The translations under genes and the position numbers were made by a program. The notes under the pieces are model-generated. The model had not been told where the DNA came from. It saw nothing but the letters and a program-made list of their open reading frames with translations, and made no database searches. Below are positions 16,450 to 24,746 of a stretch of DNA of 42,277 nt, one piece after another. How positions within the stretch are numbered: position 1 is the stretch's first letter; each line of letters opens with the position of its first letter. The stretch is from Oscillospiraceae bacterium. Its GTDB lineage: Bacteria; Bacillota; Clostridia; Oscillospirales; Ruminococcaceae. Where the stretch lies: assembly GCA_022511485.1 (NCBI GenBank), contig JAFLUJ010000002.1:1-42277 (forward strand). The letters run 5' to 3'.

Positions 16450-17250
16450 ATGGGAGAAAAATTCATATCGGCAAAGCTTGATATCGTATTTAAGAAGCTT
16501 TTCGCCGAGAATACTGACATACTAAAGGAATTTTTATCTGATATACTGGATATTCCCATAGAAAAAATAAAAGGTATCACGGTTTTGAATCCTGATATTC
16601 TCCCGGAAAGCGTGGGAGAAAAAAGTTACCGTCTTGATCTGCTGCTTGATGTGGACGGACAGTTCATCAACATTGAAATACAGGTGAGGTCGGAAAAATA
16701 TTTTGGTGACAGGATACTTCTTTATTGGTCAAAGATGTACTCCAATCAGCTTGACAAAGGGGAAACATACAAAAAACTAAGACCCTGCATGGTAATAACA
16801 ATAGTGGACTTCAATCTTTTCGATCATGAGGACTATCATTCCGAATTTGGCGTCTGGGACGCCCTACACAACAACAAGCTTTCAGACAAAATGTCTATAC
16901 ACTTCTTTGAGCTTAACAAGATCACCGGAGATATTGAAAAAAGCAAACGTAAGGAACTATGGCTCCGGTTCATAAAAGCAGATAGCAAGGAGGAGTTTGA
17001 TATGTTGGAAAGAACAAATGTGACAGGTATCCAGAAGGGCATACAGGCAGTATATAAAATGAGCGCAGACGAACGCACAAGAGAGCTTATCCGCATGAGG
17101 GAAAAGGCTCTCCATGATGAAGCTTCTCTTATTGAAGAGGCAAGAGAAGAAGGCATGGAAAAGGGCGAAGCAAAAAAAGCAGCAGAAATAGCTGAAAAAA
17201 TGAGAGCAGACGGAGTTCCGGAAGAAATAATTAAGAAATATCTTAGTTGA
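16450..17250 (+). CDS. Rpn-family (PD-(D/E)XK) recombination-promoting nuclease / putative transposase
   Basis: 266 residues. N-terminal KLDIVFKKLFAENTDILKEFLSDIL is the family opening. The nuclease core has D63 (YRLDLLL), E76 and Q78 (NIEIQVR), matching the D...ExQ layout of Rpn proteins, which cut DNA and promote RecA-independent recombination. The C-terminal part has Arg/Glu/Lys-rich helices (EEAREEGMEKGEAKKAAEIAEKMRADGVPEEIIKKYLS). Start ATG has GGGGAGGG about 9 bases upstream. It interrupts the usual gyrB-gyrA pair and follows repeat H1 directly, so it is probably a later arrival. Confidence 0.88.
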   Translation: MGEKFISAKLDIVFKKLFAENTDILKEFLSDILDIPIEKIKGITVLNPDILPESVGEKSYRLDLLLDVDGQFINIEIQVRSEKYFGDRILLYWSKMYSNQLDKGETYKKLRPCMVITIVDFNLFDHEDYHSEFGVWDALHNNKLSDKMSIHFFELNKITGDIEKSKRKELWLRFIKADSKEEFDMLERTNVTGIQKGIQAVYKMSADERTRELIRMREKALHDEASLIEEAREEGMEKGEAKKAAEIAEKMRADGVPEEIIKKYLS

Positions 17251-17328
17251 GGCAGTTTCAAATGAACAGTATGTACAAAATGTCCCCTTTTCTTTAGGCA
17301 TAAGGATTTGTTTGAAAGGAGGTATCCT

Positions 17329-17994
17329 ATGGGAATATTAAGTGAAATGTTTGACGAAGAAGAAAACCGGTATTCTGCTGCTCCTGTGGGAGAGCTTCTT
17401 GCACAGGGCGACTATGAAAGCAGCCGGGAGAAAATGCTGTCCGGATATAAGGAGTTCAGAAAAAAATATGCGGTGAGATCCCTTATAGGACGGCTTCTGG
17501 TCGTACTGCTCGCCACAGCATCGGCAATATTTATGGTAGTCACAAGCAGCAGCGATCAGAGAGATGTACCTATTTTCTGCCTTATACTCTGTCTTTTTAT
17601 AGGAGGATGGTTTATAAGCCAGTCAGTTTCAAACAAGAAAAAATATATGGCAGGTGTGGATTCTCTGACAGGTATCCCGTATCATGCTGAGATATACACC
17701 GATAAAGTAAAAATAGTGGATATGTCCCCCATCCCGGAAGTCTCTCAGGAGGAACAGTCAGAGCTCACCGAAAATAAAGAAGATGGAGTTCCGGAAAAAG
17801 CGGAAGAAAACCCCTCCACTGTCATACATCTTGATGAATATATAGTAGATATTCTTGACAGAGAGGATGTATATGTACTTGTTGTGAGAAAGGCATATGT
17901 TTTTATAATACCAAAGGATGCATTTACAGCTGAGGAAAATCAGAAGGTCAAAGAAAAATTATCCGCAATAATGGGTATAAGATACAAGAAATAG
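17329..17994 (+). CDS. two-TM membrane protein, unknown function
   Basis: 221 residues. A soluble N-terminal ~55 residues is followed by two membrane segments (about 56-77 and 83-103), then a cytoplasmic domain with an acidic low-complexity insert (SQEEQSELTENKEDGVPEKAEENP) and a YcxB-like beta-rich end (IHLDEYIVDILDREDVYVLVVRKAYVFIIPKDAF). The resemblance to YcxB-type proteins is only in layout. I chose the ATG at 17329 because AAAGGAGGT lies seven bases before it; an upstream TTG at 17308 overlaps that site. It stops 61 bases before the gyrA start. Confidence 0.7.
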   Translation: MGILSEMFDEEENRYSAAPVGELLAQGDYESSREKMLSGYKEFRKKYAVRSLIGRLLVVLLATASAIFMVVTSSSDQRDVPIFCLILCLFIGGWFISQSVSNKKKYMAGVDSLTGIPYHAEIYTDKVKIVDMSPIPEVSQEEQSELTENKEDGVPEKAEENPSTVIHLDEYIVDILDREDVYVLVVRKAYVFIIPKDAFTAEENQKVKEKLSAIMGIRYKK

Positions 17995-18002
17995 TAGTTG
18001 AA

Positions 18003-18018
18003 TGTTCCATGTGGAACA
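18003..18018. promoter_or_regulatory. candidate parS (ParB/Spo0J binding) site
   Basis: TGTTCCATGTGGAACA is a 16-base palindrome with two unpaired central bases. It differs from the common bacterial parS TGTTTCACGTGAAACA at three positions (one of which is variable in the published consensus), and from the symmetric variant TGTTCCACGTGGAACA at one. It lies about 7 kb from oriC, where parS sites cluster. No other copy was seen in this window. Confidence 0.45.
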
Positions 18019-18055
18019 ATATAGTGTGATCTATTCACAAGGGGAGTTGTTAAGC

Positions 18056-20596
18056 TTGAACGACGAAAATACAAAGGTTATAAATGTAGATATAGAAAGC
18101 GAAATGAAAAAATCATTTCTTGAATACTCCATGTCGGTAATCGTTGCAAGAGCATTACCGGACGTCCGTGACGGTCTGAAACCGGTTCACAGACGTATCA
18201 TATACAGCATGAACCACGAAGGAAATACCGCCGATAAGCCTTACCGCAAGTGCGCGTACACTGTCGGAGAGGTTCTGGGTAAGTATCATCCACACGGCGA
18301 CGCTTCCGTTTATGACGCGCTGGTGCGTCTTGCTCAGGATTTCTCACTGAGATACCCTCTTGTTGACGGACACGGAAACTTCGGCTCTATGGACGGAGAC
18401 CCTCCGGCTGCTTACCGTTATACAGAATCCAGAATGTCAAAGATTGCCGGAGAAATGCTTTCCGACATCGGCAAGGACACTATCCCCTACCAGCCTAACT
18501 ACGACGACACTATCAGAGAGCCGGAGGTGCTCCCCTCCCGTTTTCCCAATCTGCTTGTAAACGGTTCTGTCGGTATCGCTGTAGGTATGGCAACAAATAT
18601 CCCTCCCCATAATCTCCGGGAGGTAATAAACGCTATCCAGGCAATGATAAAGCATCCGGATATTTCCCTTGAAGGTCTTATGGAGCATATCAAGGGTCCG
18701 GATTTCCCTACCGGCGGAATAATCATGGGCAGAGCCGGCATCCGTGCTGCTTATGCAACAGGACGGGCAAAGCTGACCCTCCGTTCCCGCACGGAAATAG
18801 AGGAAATAAAGGGCAGACAGTGTATCATCGTCACCGAGATACCCTATATGGTAAACAAGGCACGTCTTGTTGAGAGCATTGCCAATATGGCAAAGGAAAA
18901 GCGTATTGACGGTATCCACTATGTAAATGACGAATCCGATAAGGAGCATAAGGTAAGAATAGTTATCGAGCTGAAAAAGGACGCCGTCCCTCAGATCGTC
19001 CTGAATAAGCTTTTCACCTATACGCAGCTTCAGGACACAGTGGGAGTCATAATGCTTGCTCTTGTAAGAGGCGAGCCAAAGGTTCTGACATTGAAGCAGT
19101 GTCTTAGCGAATACATTGATTTCCAGGCGGAGGTCATCCGCCGCAGGACGGAATACGATCTTAAAAAAGCAAGAGAACGTGCCCATATTTTAGAGGGCTT
19201 GATGATAGCAGTGGACAACATTGACGAGGTGGTAAAAATATGCCGAACCTCAAATGATGCTGCCGAGATCAAATCCAGACTTATCGAGCGTTTTGAAATA
19301 ACGGAGGCTCAGGCGGAAGCTATCGCTCAGATGAGACTTGTTCAGCTTTCCGGTCTGGAGCGTCAGAAGCTTGAGGACGAGCTGAATGCCCTCCATGCTA
19401 AGATAGAGGAATATATCGGGATACTTGCCAGCTATGAAAAGATTCTTGGTATCATCTCCGACGAGCTGGAAGCAATAAAAAATAAATTCGGAGACGAGCG
19501 GAGAACGGACATTGAAGCGATCTCCGGCGAGGTGGACTTAGAAGACCTTATCCCGGAGGAGACCTGCGTCGTGACCTATACAAACGTGGGATATATCAAG
19601 CGTCAGCCTGTTTCTGTATATAAAGCGCAGAACAGAGGCGGCAAGGGAGTTTCCGGAATGAAGCAGCGGGAAGAGGACTTCGTTCAGGAAATGTTCATCA
19701 GCTCCAGCCACGACAACGTCCTGTTTATTACAAACAAGGGTATCATGTATAAGCTTCGCTGCTTTGAGATACCGGAGGGCTCAAAGCAGGCAAGGGGACT
19801 TAATATAGTAAATATCCTTCCCACCGGCGAGGGAGAAAGCGTTGCCGCCATGCTTAATACCGCTGATTTCAGCGAGGGCAAGTATGTAATAATGGTGACT
19901 AAGAACGGAAAAATAAAGCGTACCTCTCTGGACGCATACAAGAACGTCCGGAAGAACGGACTTATCGCAATAGGTCTTGACGAGGGAGACGAGATCGCAT
20001 CTGTTGTTCTGACAGACGGCTCTGCTGAAATAATGATAGCAACGAAAAACGGTATGGCTATCCGTATAAGGGAAAGCTGTATCAGAGCAATGTCCCGTTC
20101 AGCCCACGGAGTAAAGGCTCTCAGCCTCCGTGAGGGAGACTGTGTTGTTTCCATGGCAATAGTAAGAGAGGGAGCGGACGTCCTTACCGTAACTGATAAG
20201 GGTCTGGGAAGACGTACCTCCATCGACAGCTACAGGGTACAGAACAGAGGCGGCTTCGGTATGCTTAACTATAAGGCGTCCGATGAAAAGGGTCATGTCT
20301 GCGGAATACGCTTCGTTACCGATGACGAGGACGTAATAATGATCTCCACCGACGGTATCATAATCCGTATAAGAGTTTCCGATGTACGTCTCATGGGACG
20401 TTACGCAACCGGCGTGCGGCTCATGAGAGTTTCCGGGGACGTGAGAGTAGTTTCCTTTACAGCAGCGGATCACGACGACAATGCAGAGACTGAAAAGGTA
20501 GAAGAGCCTGATCCCGCGGACATCGAAGCGGCAGAAGCTGAGGAATCAGGGGAAGTGATCGAGGAGAACGAACCCGATCTGACAGACGAAGAATAA
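18056..20596 (+). CDS. gyrA: DNA gyrase subunit A
   Basis: 846 residues from a TTG start at 18056, which has GGGGAG nine bases upstream; the ATG at 18002 has no ribosome binding site and would begin inside the parS-like palindrome. Numbering from this start coincides with E. coli: catalytic Tyr122 is in RYTESRM. The quinolone-determining loop reads HPHGDASVYD with Ala at 83 and Asp at 87. The C-terminal DNA-wrapping domain has the gyrase box QNRGGKG (near residue 525), which separates gyrase from topoisomerase IV, and ends with a long acidic tail (residues about 810-846). The gene is closed by a long hairpin. Confidence 0.97.
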   Translation: MNDENTKVINVDIESEMKKSFLEYSMSVIVARALPDVRDGLKPVHRRIIYSMNHEGNTADKPYRKCAYTVGEVLGKYHPHGDASVYDALVRLAQDFSLRYPLVDGHGNFGSMDGDPPAAYRYTESRMSKIAGEMLSDIGKDTIPYQPNYDDTIREPEVLPSRFPNLLVNGSVGIAVGMATNIPPHNLREVINAIQAMIKHPDISLEGLMEHIKGPDFPTGGIIMGRAGIRAAYATGRAKLTLRSRTEIEEIKGRQCIIVTEIPYMVNKARLVESIANMAKEKRIDGIHYVNDESDKEHKVRIVIELKKDAVPQIVLNKLFTYTQLQDTVGVIMLALVRGEPKVLTLKQCLSEYIDFQAEVIRRRTEYDLKKARERAHILEGLMIAVDNIDEVVKICRTSNDAAEIKSRLIERFEITEAQAEAIAQMRLVQLSGLERQKLEDELNALHAKIEEYIGILASYEKILGIISDELEAIKNKFGDERRTDIEAISGEVDLEDLIPEETCVVTYTNVGYIKRQPVSVYKAQNRGGKGVSGMKQREEDFVQEMFISSSHDNVLFITNKGIMYKLRCFEIPEGSKQARGLNIVNILPTGEGESVAAMLNTADFSEGKYVIMVTKNGKIKRTSLDAYKNVRKNGLIAIGLDEGDEIASVVLTDGSAEIMIATKNGMAIRIRESCIRAMSRSAHGVKALSLREGDCVVSMAIVREGADVLTVTDKGLGRRTSIDSYRVQNRGGFGMLNYKASDEKGHVCGIRFVTDDEDVIMISTDGIIIRIRVSDVRLMGRYATGVRLMRVSGDVRVVSFTAADHDDNAETEKVEEPDPADIEAAEAEESGEVIEENEPDLTDEE

Positions 20597-20600
20597 AACG

Positions 20601-20690
20601 AAAACCGCTTCCGGTAAGGTGATAGCGATATAGAAGTAAATTATCATTTAATTTCTATACTACTATCACCCTTACCGAAAGCGGTTTATA
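20601..20690. terminator. long bidirectional hairpin between gyrA and pseudouridine synthase
   Basis: Two arms of about 36 bases (AAACCGCTTcCGGTAAGG...TTCTATA / ...CCTTACCGaAAGCGGTTT) with few mismatches fill almost the whole gap between convergent genes. A runs and T runs flank it, so it can stop both transcripts. It is much longer than a normal terminator. Confidence 0.85.
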
Positions 20691-20692
20691 TT

Positions 20693-21412
20693 TTACTCTT
20701 TTATCATTCGGACTTCCTCCGCTGTCAGCTCCCGGCATTGACCCTCGGCAAGAGAGCCGTCCAGTTCAAGACCTCCGATGCGGACACGTTTAAGATATAA
20801 GACCCTGTTTTCCACAGCTTCCGCCATCCGTTTTATCTGGTGGTATTTTCCCTCCCGGAGAGTTATAAAGACTTCCCCTGGTTTTGACCCGGATTCAAGC
20901 TTTGCGGGAAGACATTTTTCTCCCCCGTCAATTGTGATCCCGGAAGCAAAAGCTTGAATGTCATTTTCAGTAATGGGAGCTTCAAGAACCACAAAATATT
21001 TCTTTTCCACGTGCTTTTTGGGAGAAAGAATATCGTGAGCAAGCTCGCCGTCGTCGGTGATAAAGACAAATCCCACAGTGTCCTTATCGAGACGTCCGGC
21101 GGGAAAAAGACCCTCCCGGCGAAGCTCCTCCGGGATAAGCTCCAGGACGGTTTCGGAAAGCCTGTCCCGGGTGGCGCAGATCACTCCGGCAGGCTTGTTC
21201 AGCATAATGTAAATGTGTTTCCTGTACAGGATAGTCTTTCCCTCGCTGACAACGGTGTCGGAGACGGGATCTATTTTCATGTCAAAGAGCCTGGCGGTCT
21301 CTCCATTGACGGTTACAAGACGCTTTTTTATAAGCTCCTTGGCATCGTTACGGGAGATATTCAGCTGATTGGACAGAAATCTGTCAAGGCGAATGTAATT
21401 TGACTTAGACAT
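20693..21412 (-). CDS. pseudouridine synthase, RsuA/RluB family
   Basis: 239 residues. An N-terminal S4 domain (IRLDRFLSNQLNISRNDAKELIKKRLVTVNGE) is followed by the catalytic domain. YIMLNKPAGVICATRD is the family substrate-binding motif, and GRLDKDTVGFVFITDDG holds the catalytic Asp (motif GRLDxxTxG). KYHQIKRM is motif III. It isomerises uridine to pseudouridine in rRNA, most like the RsuA (16S) branch. The start ATG at 21412 has GAGGAG eight bases upstream; a longer frame to 21448 overlaps the palindromic element and has no such site. Confidence 0.9.
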   Translation of the reverse strand: MSKSNYIRLDRFLSNQLNISRNDAKELIKKRLVTVNGETARLFDMKIDPVSDTVVSEGKTILYRKHIYIMLNKPAGVICATRDRLSETVLELIPEELRREGLFPAGRLDKDTVGFVFITDDGELAHDILSPKKHVEKKYFVVLEAPITENDIQAFASGITIDGGEKCLPAKLESGSKPGEVFITLREGKYHQIKRMAEAVENRVLYLKRVRIGGLELDGSLAEGQCRELTAEEVRMIKE

Positions 21413-21446
21413 AATTTTCTCCTCGAAATATGTTGGATGACACCAC

Positions 21447-21558
21447 ACAACCGCTATTCCATTTTATCAGAAATTTCGGAGGCAGTCAAGGTTAAAATGA
21501 ACGGTGATCCGACCTTGACTGCCTCCAAAATTTCTGATTTGCTGTAACAAGCGGTTGT
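21447..21558. repeat. long palindromic element, copy 3
   Basis: 112 bp with terminal repeats ACAACCGC (21447-21454) and GCGGTTGT (21551-21558). The inner arms of 27 bases (about 21468-21494 and 21512-21538) are complementary at all but one position. The loop contains AATGAACGGTGA. The stem positions that differ from copy 2 (GGAGGCA against AGCCGCT region) differ in both arms so that pairing is kept. The 3' shoulder TTGCTGTAACAAGCGGTTGT matches copy 2 except for one base. Confidence 0.9.
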
Positions 21559-21611
21559 AAGGTGAAGTGTGCTTCAAGAAGCCGGTGACAAGATGAATCG
21601 GGATACTTCGG

Positions 21612-22766
21612 CTAAAATTTTGAATAGACTGCTTTCCCATTTATCATAGTCATTTTTATATCAGTCATAATTTCAAGAGGATCGCCGTCAGTGAGGACAA
21701 GGTCAGCGTCAAGACCCGGAGCAATGTTCCCTGTAATGTCTCCGATACCCGCGATCTCCGCCGCCGTGGAGGTTATCCCCCGGATCGCTTCCTCGTAGGG
21801 AAGTCCCGCCTTTACACAGTATGCCGCACTGGTGCACAGATATTGTATCGGCACTTCCGGATGGTCGGTGCAGATGGCTGTCCGTACTTTGTTTTTGTAC
21901 AGGATGGACGCGTTTTCCACAGTCTGACGGGAAAGCTCCGGCTTTCCCCTGTCGCAGATAACAGGACCAACCACAGCAGATGCATTTTTTTCTCCAAGGA
22001 TGTCCGCAGCAAGATGTCCCTCGGTGCAGTGGATAAGTACATAGTCCAGCTTGAATTCCTCAGCTATCCTTACAGCAGTGAGAATGTCGTCCGCACGGTG
22101 ACAATGAAAATGAGCCTTTATCTCCCCTTTGAGCAGGGGTATAAGAGCCTCCGATTTTATATCAAATTCGGGAAGGGAATCTCCGCTTTCCTCTGCGTCG
22201 GCTTTGTCTTTTGCGTAACGCTCCGCTTTGAACAGAGCCTCACGGATAATAGCCGCCGTCGCCATTCTTGTTATGGGAGCGGAATCCCGCTCGGAAAATG
22301 TGGACTTGGGATTTTCCCCAAGAGCGAATTTTATACCCACTCTGCGGACAAGCATTTCATCAGCGCAGCGTCCCGAGGTTTTTACTGCTATAAGGTCTCC
22401 CCCGATGGGATTTGTAGAGCCTACTCCGGTGACAACGCAGGTCACACCTGCTTTTACAGCGTCGGAAAAATATCCGTCGTTATGACAGAGACCGTCTATT
22501 GTCCGCAGATGAGGAGTGACAGGGTCGCTGTCCTCGTTTACGTCCTCTCCCTCTGCTCCCTGACCGTCCCCGATAAGCCCCATGTGAGTGTGGATGTCGA
22601 TAAATCCGGGATAGAGACGCAGTCCGTCAGCGTTAATGTCCCCCTCCGAAATTTTTTCAGGCGCACCCTCTGAGACCTCTACTATTTTGCCGTCCTCTAT
22701 ACGGACATATCCGCAGCGGATAATACTTCCTTTAGAGGGATATATTTCAGCATTATAAATAAGCAT
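21612..22766 (-). CDS. metal-dependent amidohydrolase (imidazolonepropionase-like)
   Basis: 384 residues, TIM-barrel amidohydrolase of the cytoplasm. Metal-binding motifs appear in order: PGFIDIHTHMG (about residue 55-65), AHFHCH (about 217), HCTEGH (about 245) and the catalytic Asp region CTDHPEVP (about 300). The C-terminal IAPGLDADLVLTDGDPL is the usual composite beta-domain. It resembles imidazolonepropionase-like and adenine deaminase-like members; the substrate is unknown. It may be cotranscribed with the 58-residue membrane protein and others on the same strand. Confidence 0.85.
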   Translation of the reverse strand: MLIYNAEIYPSKGSIIRCGYVRIEDGKIVEVSEGAPEKISEGDINADGLRLYPGFIDIHTHMGLIGDGQGAEGEDVNEDSDPVTPHLRTIDGLCHNDGYFSDAVKAGVTCVVTGVGSTNPIGGDLIAVKTSGRCADEMLVRRVGIKFALGENPKSTFSERDSAPITRMATAAIIREALFKAERYAKDKADAEESGDSLPEFDIKSEALIPLLKGEIKAHFHCHRADDILTAVRIAEEFKLDYVLIHCTEGHLAADILGEKNASAVVGPVICDRGKPELSRQTVENASILYKNKVRTAICTDHPEVPIQYLCTSAAYCVKAGLPYEEAIRGITSTAAEIAGIGDITGNIAPGLDADLVLTDGDPLEIMTDIKMTMINGKAVYSKF

Positions 22767-22778
22767 GGCGAACCTCTT

Positions 22779-22955
22779 TTAGGAAAGTCCGCATTCGTCA
22801 TAGTCCTTCCAGCGCTCGTTGTGACGGTAGGCAAGGACAAATTTGTATACTATGAAGCCTGCTGACAGAAGGAAGATGACCAGTGCAGCAGCAATAGGCG
22901 CGGAAGCTCTCAGATAATTGATGGTCTCGTTTTTGCTTTCGTTTTGATTGCTCAT
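22779..22955 (-). CDS. 58-residue single-pass membrane protein
   Basis: A short frame starting at ATG 22955 with AAAGGAGC nine bases upstream. The sequence opens MSNQNESKNETINYLR, then one hydrophobic stretch of about 24 residues (ASAPIAAALVIFLLSAGFIV), then a basic/aromatic tail YRHNERWKDYDECGLS. It ends 12 bases before the amidohydrolase start and is probably in its operon. No family recognised, but the ribosome binding site, codon use and clean membrane segment support a real gene. Confidence 0.75.
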   Translation of the reverse strand: MSNQNESKNETINYLRASAPIAAALVIFLLSAGFIVYKFVLAYRHNERWKDYDECGLS

Positions 22956-23027
22956 AGAAAAAGCTCCTTTCGGTGTTTTGATATATTAATTATAATACAT
23001 ATTTTTGGATTAGTAAATAGGTAATAT

Positions 23028-23537
23028 TCAATTTTCTATATATTGTTGATACATATTATAAGTGACAGCATCAAAACAGGATAAAATTACATTCATCTCA
23101 TAGTCTTTATTGTCTTCAAGCCATTTGATGATAGTATCCGCCGCTATAGGGACAGCCTTATCCAGAGGATACCCATACACTCCCGTAGAGATAGCGGGGA
23201 AAGCAATGCTGTGGATGTCATTGTCTCTGGCTAAGTCCAGAGAGTTCCGATAACAATTGGACAGCATTTCCGCGTCCGAGGGCTTTCCGGAGTAGACAGG
23301 TCCTACTGTGTGGATAACATATTTTGCTTTGAGGTTATATCCCCCGGTTATTTTTGCTTCTCCCGTATCGCAGCCGCCGAGAGTTCTGCACTCTTCGAGG
23401 AGTTTCGGTCCTGCTGCACGGTGGATAGCTCCGTCAACTCCGCCTCCGCCAAGGAGGCTTTTATTTGCCGCGTTTACGATGCAGTCGCAGTCAAGCCTTG
23501 TGATGTCGCCTTTATCGAGTTTGATTTTTTCGTTCAT
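23028..23537 (-). CDS. macrodomain protein (O-acetyl-ADP-ribose deacetylase, YmdB/MacroD type)
   Basis: 169 residues, a single macrodomain of normal length. KGDITRLDCDCIVNAANKSLLGGGGVDGAIHRAAG carries the ADP-ribose-binding Asn residues and the Asp of GGGVDGAIH that is catalytic in MacroD-type enzymes. TGYNLKAKYVIHTVGP and FPAISTGVYGYP complete the site. It hydrolyses O-acetyl-ADP-ribose or removes ADP-ribose from acidic residues. The start has AAGGAGGAA seven bases upstream. It is a plain housekeeping-type macrodomain, not the DarG type with an extra C-terminal domain. Confidence 0.93.
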   Translation of the reverse strand: MNEKIKLDKGDITRLDCDCIVNAANKSLLGGGGVDGAIHRAAGPKLLEECRTLGGCDTGEAKITGGYNLKAKYVIHTVGPVYSGKPSDAEMLSNCYRNSLDLARDNDIHSIAFPAISTGVYGYPLDKAVPIAADTIIKWLEDNKDYEMNVILSCFDAVTYNMYQQYIEN

Positions 23538-23564
23538 GGAAATTCCTCCTTGTCTTACACTAAA

Positions 23565-23592
23565 AATGGAACGGTGTTAAACCGTTCCATCT
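23565..23592 (-). terminator. terminator of the epimerase gene
   Basis: Perfect hairpin ATGGAACGGT / ACCGTTCCAT followed on the minus strand by TTTTTA, just downstream of the epimerase stop. Confidence 0.85.
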
Positions 23593-23608
23593 CAAATCTC
23601 TGTGGGAC

Positions 23609-24556
23609 TTATTTCGTGTTGGACAGCTTCCATCTGAAGGTGGAAATACGTTGCGCCTTTGTGTTGTCATAAGAAATATTACTGCAAGCCAGGCTGATGT
23701 CATTATAACGGTAATCTATCTTTGCTGTTTTTGAACCGAATGCCATTGCGGATTTTACAGCGTCTGCGCCGTAATTTCTCTGAATAACTGCGCCGAGCCT
23801 GTGATACTGACGTTCAAAATCAACAATATCCTTTGCGGCAATGGGTCTTGTATCGCAGACATTGTATATGCCCTGATAGTTTATTCCCTGAGGAGAATTC
23901 AGGATACCCACAATAAAATCAATAAGGTTATACAGACAGCAGAAGGAGAATCCATAATCTCCGTATCCGTAAACGTAGCAGCTGTTATCCTTGGGGTCGA
24001 AGATCTTGGTGTGGAGATTTGGTACAAAGTCCTTTGTATAGATAGGGCACACTCTTGCAATGACGCCCTTTATAGAAGCCGCGGATTTAATAGCCTTTGC
24101 CATAGCCCTTTCGCTGTCATACTTCATTTTTGCGTAAATAGTGACGGGCTTTTCATCGGCAGTTTCGCGGATAGGCTCACGGGTCTTCTGCTGAGCATAT
24201 ATCTGATGAGTGCTTACAAGTATCATGTCATTTGCTCCTGCCTGAACAGCAGCTTTAAAAAGATACTTATCAACAACAGTGGATTTCTTCTCTTCGGCGG
24301 CAGACAGGATATTCGGAAAATCGTTATCCACCGTACAGGCTGTGTGGATAAGCACATCAATACCCTGTTCCATCATAGCCGCTGTAACAGCTTCCTTATT
24401 GTCGATAGAAGTCTGTATAAATTTATAGTTAGGATTATCTATACTGGCAGTAGGAGTTTCACCTACACCAATAACTTTAAAGCCTTTTGAAAGCAGAACC
24501 TCAGACAACTCACTTCCTATAAGACCCGAAGCTCCTGTGACAAAAACGGTTTTCAT
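23609..24556 (-). CDS. NAD-dependent epimerase/dehydratase (extended SDR family)
   Basis: 315 residues. The N-terminal Rossmann motif is TGASGLIGSELSEVLLSKGF (GxxGxxG). The catalytic set appears as VSTHQIY (Ser/Thr region) and YAKMK (YxxxK). The substrate is probably a nucleotide sugar, but the C-terminal half does not tell which; a reductase role is possible. The ATG at 24556 has GGAGG ten bases upstream; the TTG two codons earlier is less likely. Its nearest upstream neighbour on this strand is an O-antigen-ligase-like gene, which fits a surface-polysaccharide role, but a terminator-like hairpin lies between them. Confidence 0.85.
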   Translation of the reverse strand: MKTVFVTGASGLIGSELSEVLLSKGFKVIGVGETPTASIDNPNYKFIQTSIDNKEAVTAAMMEQGIDVLIHTACTVDNDFPNILSAAEEKKSTVVDKYLFKAAVQAGANDMILVSTHQIYAQQKTREPIRETADEKPVTIYAKMKYDSERAMAKAIKSAASIKGVIARVCPIYTKDFVPNLHTKIFDPKDNSCYVYGYGDYGFSFCCLYNLIDFIVGILNSPQGINYQGIYNVCDTRPIAAKDIVDFERQYHRLGAVIQRNYGADAVKSAMAFGSKTAKIDYRYNDISLACSNISYDNTKAQRISTFRWKLSNTK

Positions 24557-24649
24557 AGTCAACCGCCCTCCGTTCGTATCAAACTATTTATCCATATACT
24601 ATTATAGCATAAAAACTGAAAATTTCAATAGCACTTTTGCATAAAAATA

Positions 24650-24704
24650 CGCCGGACTATAGTAACTAATAGCATAGACATTTATTATTCTGAGCGGTCC
24701 GGCG
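24650..24704 (-). terminator. terminator-like inverted repeat after the ligase-like gene
   Basis: CGCCGGAC (24650-24657) and GTCCGGCG (24697-24704) pair perfectly over 8 bp with a 39-base loop, and TATTTTTA follows on the minus strand. Confidence 0.5.
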
Positions 24705-24746
24705 AAGATGCAGCGGATGTCCCGCACAAAAAATGGCATAATATCC

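Noticed and set aside
23028..23537. Macrodomain as part of a DarTG-type toxin-antitoxin system
   Set aside because: No DarT-like gene is adjacent, and the protein is a single short macrodomain with the MacroD-type catalytic loop, so a housekeeping deacetylase is more likely.
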